Shown: positions 61,353 to 64,000 of the stretch, piece after piece
How the letters are laid out: each line of letters begins with the position of its first letter
How positions within the stretch are numbered: position 1 is the first letter of the stretch
Source of the DNA: Comamonas serinivorans
GTDB lineage: Bacteria; Pseudomonadota; Gammaproteobacteria; Burkholderiales; Burkholderiaceae_C
Assembly: GCF_002158865.1 (NCBI RefSeq)
Contig: NZ_CP021455.1
Coordinates: 1,054,001-1,118,000, forward strand
DNA length: 64,000 nucleotides
Direction of reading: 5' to 3'
Translations under genes and position numbers: made by a program
Notes under the pieces: model-generated
Database searches by the model: none
What the model saw: the letters and a program-made list of their open reading frames with translations, nothing else
What the model was told of the DNA's origin: nothing

Positions 61353-62240
61353 TCAGCGCCCGAAGGCGAACACGGCCGGGTCGTGCTTGCTGGGCAGGGC
61401 CACGGCATTCGCCTCGGCGTTCGCCCCGCTGGCGCGCAGCCAGCTGCGCCACTGGCTCACGCTGCCGCTGCGCGTGTGGCCGCCCGGCAGGGTCAGGCCC
61501 CAGCTCAGCGACAGCCGCGTGTTGGGCTGCAAGCCTTGCACCAGCGCCTGCAGCAGCGCGGCGTTGCGGAACGGGGTTTCGATGGCGATCTGCGTTTGCC
61601 CGGTTTTGAGCGCGTGCGCCTCCAGCTGCTTGATGCGCGTGCTGCGTTGGCTGGCGTCCTGCGGCAGGTAGCCGATGAAGGCAAAGCTCTGCCCGTTCAG
61701 GCCGCTGGCGGCCAGCGCCAGCAGCAGCGACACCGGGCCGGGCAGGACGACCACGGGCACGCCCAGGGCATGTGCGGCCCGCACCACGGCGCTGCCGGGG
61801 TCGGCAATCGCGGGCATGCCGGCCTCGCTGATCAGGCCCACGTCCAGGCCTTGCTGGGTGGGGGCCAGCCAGGCGCGGGCCGCGGCCTCGGTCTGGCGGC
61901 CGGCCTCGTGGGTGCCGTCGTGGTCGCCCTGCTTGTGCGCGGCGCGCGGCAGTTCGCTGATCTGCATCTGCTGCAGCGGCACGGCCAGCGGGCAGACCTC
62001 GCCGATGCGTTTGAGCACGGCCCGGGCCGTCTTGGCGTTTTCGCACACCCAGTGCGTGATCTGCGAGGCGGTGTGCAGCACGCCGTGGGGCAGCACCTCG
62101 GTGATGGGCACACCCGCTTCGCAGCCGAAGTCCAGCGGCGCCGGCACCAGCACCAGGCGCCCCGGCGCACGCGGGCTTGGTTGCTCGCTGGGGGATGAAG
62201 AAACTTCGGCAGTATCGGGATTTTCCGTTGAGTGCGTCAT
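61353..62240 (-). CDS. Tetrapyrrole-methylase-family methyltransferase (RsmI-like)
   Basis: A 295-residue SAM-dependent methyltransferase resembling RsmI (16S rRNA C1402 ribose methylation). Typical blocks: GRLVLVPAPLDFG, GLDVGLISEAGMPAIADPGS, VVVLPGPVSLLLALAASGLN, FIGYLPQDASQRSTRIKQLE and TQIAIETPFRNAALLQAL. The N-terminal 11 residues (MTHSTENPDTA) and the start codon lie within a palindrome copy, and the domain proper begins about residue 27, so the annotated start may be a newly created one. Downstream of maf with a 20-bp gap. Confidence 0.85.
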   Translation of the reverse strand: MTHSTENPDTAEVSSSPSEQPSPRAPGRLVLVPAPLDFGCEAGVPITEVLPHGVLHTASQITHWVCENAKTARAVLKRIGEVCPLAVPLQQMQISELPRAAHKQGDHDGTHEAGRQTEAAARAWLAPTQQGLDVGLISEAGMPAIADPGSAVVRAAHALGVPVVVLPGPVSLLLALAASGLNGQSFAFIGYLPQDASQRSTRIKQLEAHALKTGQTQIAIETPFRNAALLQALVQGLQPNTRLSLSWGLTLPGGHTRSGSVSQWRSWLRASGANAEANAVALPSKHDPAVFAFGR

Positions 62241-62259
62241 CGGTAATGCTAGATACTGG
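62209..62259. repeat. Dispersed palindrome, copy 19, over the RsmI-like start codon
   Basis: GCAGTATCGGG and GATACTGGG ends, TTTTCCGTT and CATCGGTAA inner parts. It begins one base after the maf stop and covers the start codon, the ribosome-binding region and the first 11 codons of the RsmI-like gene. Confidence 0.88.
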
Positions 62260-62260
62260 G

Positions 62261-62881
62261 TCAGATGGGCATGCCGACGGCACGCAGCAAGCGGCAGGTG
62301 CGGATCAGCGGCAGGCCGATGAGGGCCGTGGGGTCGTCGTTGTCGATGGCGTCGAGCAGGCTGATGCCCAGGCCTTCGCTCTTGGCGCTGCCGGCGCAGT
62401 CGTAGGGCTGCTCGGCGTGCAGGTAGTGCTCGATCTCGGCCTCCGTCAGCGTGCGAAAGCGCACGGCCACCTCCGCCACCTCGTGCTGCACAAAGCCGAT
62501 GTCCTGGCAGACCACGGCCACGGCGGTGTGAAACCGCACGGTCTGCCCGCTCATGCGCGTGAGCTGCGCCACCGCACGCTCGTGCGTGCCAGGCTTGCCC
62601 AGCGGCTCGCCATGCAGGTCGGCCACCTGGTCCGACCCGATGACCGCGGCGTCGGGCCGCTGGCGCGCGACCGCCTGGGCCTTGGCCACCGCCAGGCGCA
62701 GCGCCAGGGCGCCGGGCAGCTCGCCCGCCAGCGGCGTCTCGTCCACCTCGGGCCCGATCACCTCGAAGGGCAAGCGCAGCCGGTGCATCAGCTCGGCCCG
62801 GTAGCGCGAGGTGGAGCCCAGCACCAGCGGACGCGGCAGGTTGAGGGACGAATTGAGGGAGATTTCGTGGACGTGCGACAT
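62261..62881 (-). CDS. Maf-like nucleoside triphosphate pyrophosphatase (YceF subgroup)
   Basis: A 206-residue enzyme that hydrolyses non-canonical nucleotides, probably m7GTP. Family blocks: LVLGSTSRYRAELMHRLRL, GPEVDETPLAGELPGALALR, AVIGSDQVADLHGEPLGKPG and GSAKSEGLGISLLDAID. The ATG giving MSHVHEIS is used; upstream codons are less likely. Divergent from lysE; the expected downstream yceD-rpmF-plsX genes are not seen. Its stop is one base from a palindrome copy. Confidence 0.9.
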   Translation of the reverse strand: MSHVHEISLNSSLNLPRPLVLGSTSRYRAELMHRLRLPFEVIGPEVDETPLAGELPGALALRLAVAKAQAVARQRPDAAVIGSDQVADLHGEPLGKPGTHERAVAQLTRMSGQTVRFHTAVAVVCQDIGFVQHEVAEVAVRFRTLTEAEIEHYLHAEQPYDCAGSAKSEGLGISLLDAIDNDDPTALIGLPLIRTCRLLRAVGMPI

Positions 62882-63063
62882 GTGGCGATTGTGCCGCTGA
62901 GCGGTGCCGCCGCGCGGTAACGCCACGCGGTAACGCCGTGTCGTGCTGTCGAGCCAGCCTGGGGGCGGTTTGCACCCACGCGTGTGGCCCGCGACCGTTC
63001 GGCGCCAGGCCCGGCCGCCACGTCCAGCCGGGACTACACTGCGGGCCGCGCCCTGGAGGCCCC

Positions 63064-63696
63064 ATGCCCGACACCCACCACCTGATTGCCTTCGCCCTGC
63101 TGTCGCTGGGCATGGCCCTGACCCCGGGGCCCAACATGATCTACCTGATCTCGCGCTCGATCAGCCAGGGCCACCGCGCCGGCTTGATCTCGCTGCTGGG
63201 CGTGGCCGTGGGTTTCCTGTTCTACCTGCTGTGCGCGGCGCTGGGCATCACGGCCTTGCTGATGGCCGTGCCCTTTGCCTATGACGCGCTGCGCCTGGGC
63301 GGCGCGGCCTACCTGCTGGTGCTGGCCTGGCAGTCGCTGCGGCCCGGCGGCAGCTCGCCGTTTCAGGTGCGCCGGCTGCCTGCCGACAGCCCGCGCAAGC
63401 TGTTCCTCATGGGGTTGGTGACGAACTTGCTCAACCCCAAGATCGCCATCATGTACCTGTCGCTGTTGCCGCAGTTCATCGCGCCAGGCCAGGGCCACGT
63501 GCTGGCGCAGTCGCTGGTGCTGGGGGCCGTGCAGATCGTGTTCAGCATCGCCATCAATGGCCTGGTCGTGTTCACGGCCGGCGGCATTGCCGTGTTCCTG
63601 GCCACGCGGCCGCGCTGGCAGCTGGTGCAGCGCTGGGTCATGGGCACGGCGCTGGCCACGCTCGCGGTGCGCATCGCGCTCGATGGCAAGCGCTGA
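63064..63696 (+). CDS. LysE/RhtB family amino acid exporter
   Basis: A 210-residue inner-membrane exporter with about six hydrophobic segments. Family markers: the early PGPNMIYLISRSISQGHRAG and the middle GLVTNLLNPKIAIMYLSLLP. Members export amino acids such as homoserine, threonine or lysine; the substrate is not deducible. Divergent from maf with 182 bp between. Confidence 0.9.
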   Translation: MPDTHHLIAFALLSLGMALTPGPNMIYLISRSISQGHRAGLISLLGVAVGFLFYLLCAALGITALLMAVPFAYDALRLGGAAYLLVLAWQSLRPGGSSPFQVRRLPADSPRKLFLMGLVTNLLNPKIAIMYLSLLPQFIAPGQGHVLAQSLVLGAVQIVFSIAINGLVVFTAGGIAVFLATRPRWQLVQRWVMGTALATLAVRIALDGKR

Positions 63697-64000
63697 CTGG
63701 CAAGCCAGTATGGGGTGTTGACCGATCTGAAATTGATCGACGACGGCTGATACCTCGGTCCATGGCGGTGCTTGCGAGGGCCATTTGCGCGGACCTCGGT
63801 GCTGCTGTCGCTGTGTCGATCAGGCCCCAGCTTCTGCAGCAGGGCGCGCCAGCTGACGCGGCCGCGGCGCTCGGACCCGCTGTCGGCTTGGCACCAGACC
63901 CTGGCCGGATGCGACCTCGAAGCACGGGCGCAGGGTGCATGAACGGTTGGCCGCCTGGGCGAGCGACACCCCGATGTGCCTCCACCCCTTCGCACTTTGC
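63697..64000. other. Gene-free right end of the window
   Basis: About 300 bp after lysE containing one palindrome copy. The minus-strand frames here have no recognisable product; a gene entering from the right edge cannot be excluded. Confidence 0.45.
63705..63756. repeat. Dispersed palindrome, copy 20
   Basis: CCAGTATGGGG and TGATACCTCGG ends, GACCGATC and GATCGACGAC inner parts, with mismatches. Begins eight bases after the lysE stop. Confidence 0.8.

Noticed and set aside
5058..63756. Integron attC sites as an explanation of the palindromes
   Set aside because: attC ends with RYYYAAC/GTTRRRY boxes and separates cassettes of one orientation; these elements have GTATG/CATAC ends, lie between genes of mixed orientation and no integrase gene is seen.
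5058..63756. CRISPR array or DNA uptake sequences as an explanation
   Set aside because: Copies are kilobases apart with no spacer structure, so not CRISPR. Uptake sequences are short identical words; here the boxes are kept but the arms vary.
63363..63995. Minus-strand frame at the right edge as a gene entering from the right
   Set aside because: Overlaps lysE antisense and has no recognisable motif; the part beyond lysE is too short to judge.

Overview
The window is high-GC chromosomal DNA of a betaproteobacterium, most likely Burkholderiales and probably family Comamonadaceae. This rests on codon bias, on the families present (PAS kinase with LuxR regulator beside folD, glnD downstream of map, DUF2322, DUF2059, acyl-CoA ligase/crotonase sets) and on the absence of phage or transposase genes. 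It reads as ordinary core and metabolic chromosome, about 48 genes, with no genomic island visible.

Layout. 0-4.7 kb: end of a short-chain dehydrogenase, two acyl-CoA ligases and a crotonase, all rightward, probably a catabolic CoA-thioester operon. 5-9.3 kb: folD and a two-component system (leftward). 9.4-10.5 kb: two tRNA-Asn genes flanking a small membrane protein gene. 10.9-13.6 kb: a 2-oxoadipate dioxygenase/decarboxylase (HglS family) divergent from a LysR regulator. 13.7-20 kb: glnD, map and two unrecognised genes (leftward). 20.2-24.3 kb: purL. 24.6-29 kb: an NTF2-like gene, an enolase-superfamily gene and an enlarged mnmC. 29.3-33.6 kb: an iron-uptake group (DUF2946, TonB receptor, PepSY membrane protein). 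33.8-41.2 kb: DUF4336, AidB-like acyl-CoA dehydrogenase, PACE efflux, class A acid phosphatase, thiL, DUF2059 and chalcone-isomerase-like genes. 41.3-47.2 kb: rep helicase, GIY-YIG protein, lipoprotein, M48 protease with lemA, DUF2322. 47.4-54.3 kb: MFS-PlsC fusion, ceramidase-like protein, XRE regulator, SDR, NahD-like isomerase, RidA. 54.7-60 kb: a sugar cluster (polyprenyl-phosphate glycosyltransferase, ArnT-like transferase, UDP-GlcA epimerase, Ugd) that fits galacturonic acid decoration of the cell surface. 60-63.7 kb: GIY-YIG/DUF4357 protein, RsmI-like methyltransferase, Maf, LysE.

The most striking feature is not a gene. About 22 copies of a roughly 52-bp imperfect palindrome are scattered through the window, one per 3 kb. 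Each has outer boxes GTATG/CATAC (often GCAGTATG/CATACTGC) and inner boxes CCGTT/AACGG, joined by arms that differ between copies. In the best copies the two arms are still complementary to each other. Most copies sit within about 35 bp after a stop codon. Two, possibly three, lie inside genes without breaking the frame (mnmC, the ceramidase-like gene, perhaps the ArnT-like gene), and one covers the start codon of the RsmI-like gene. No gene for mobilising the element is seen here.
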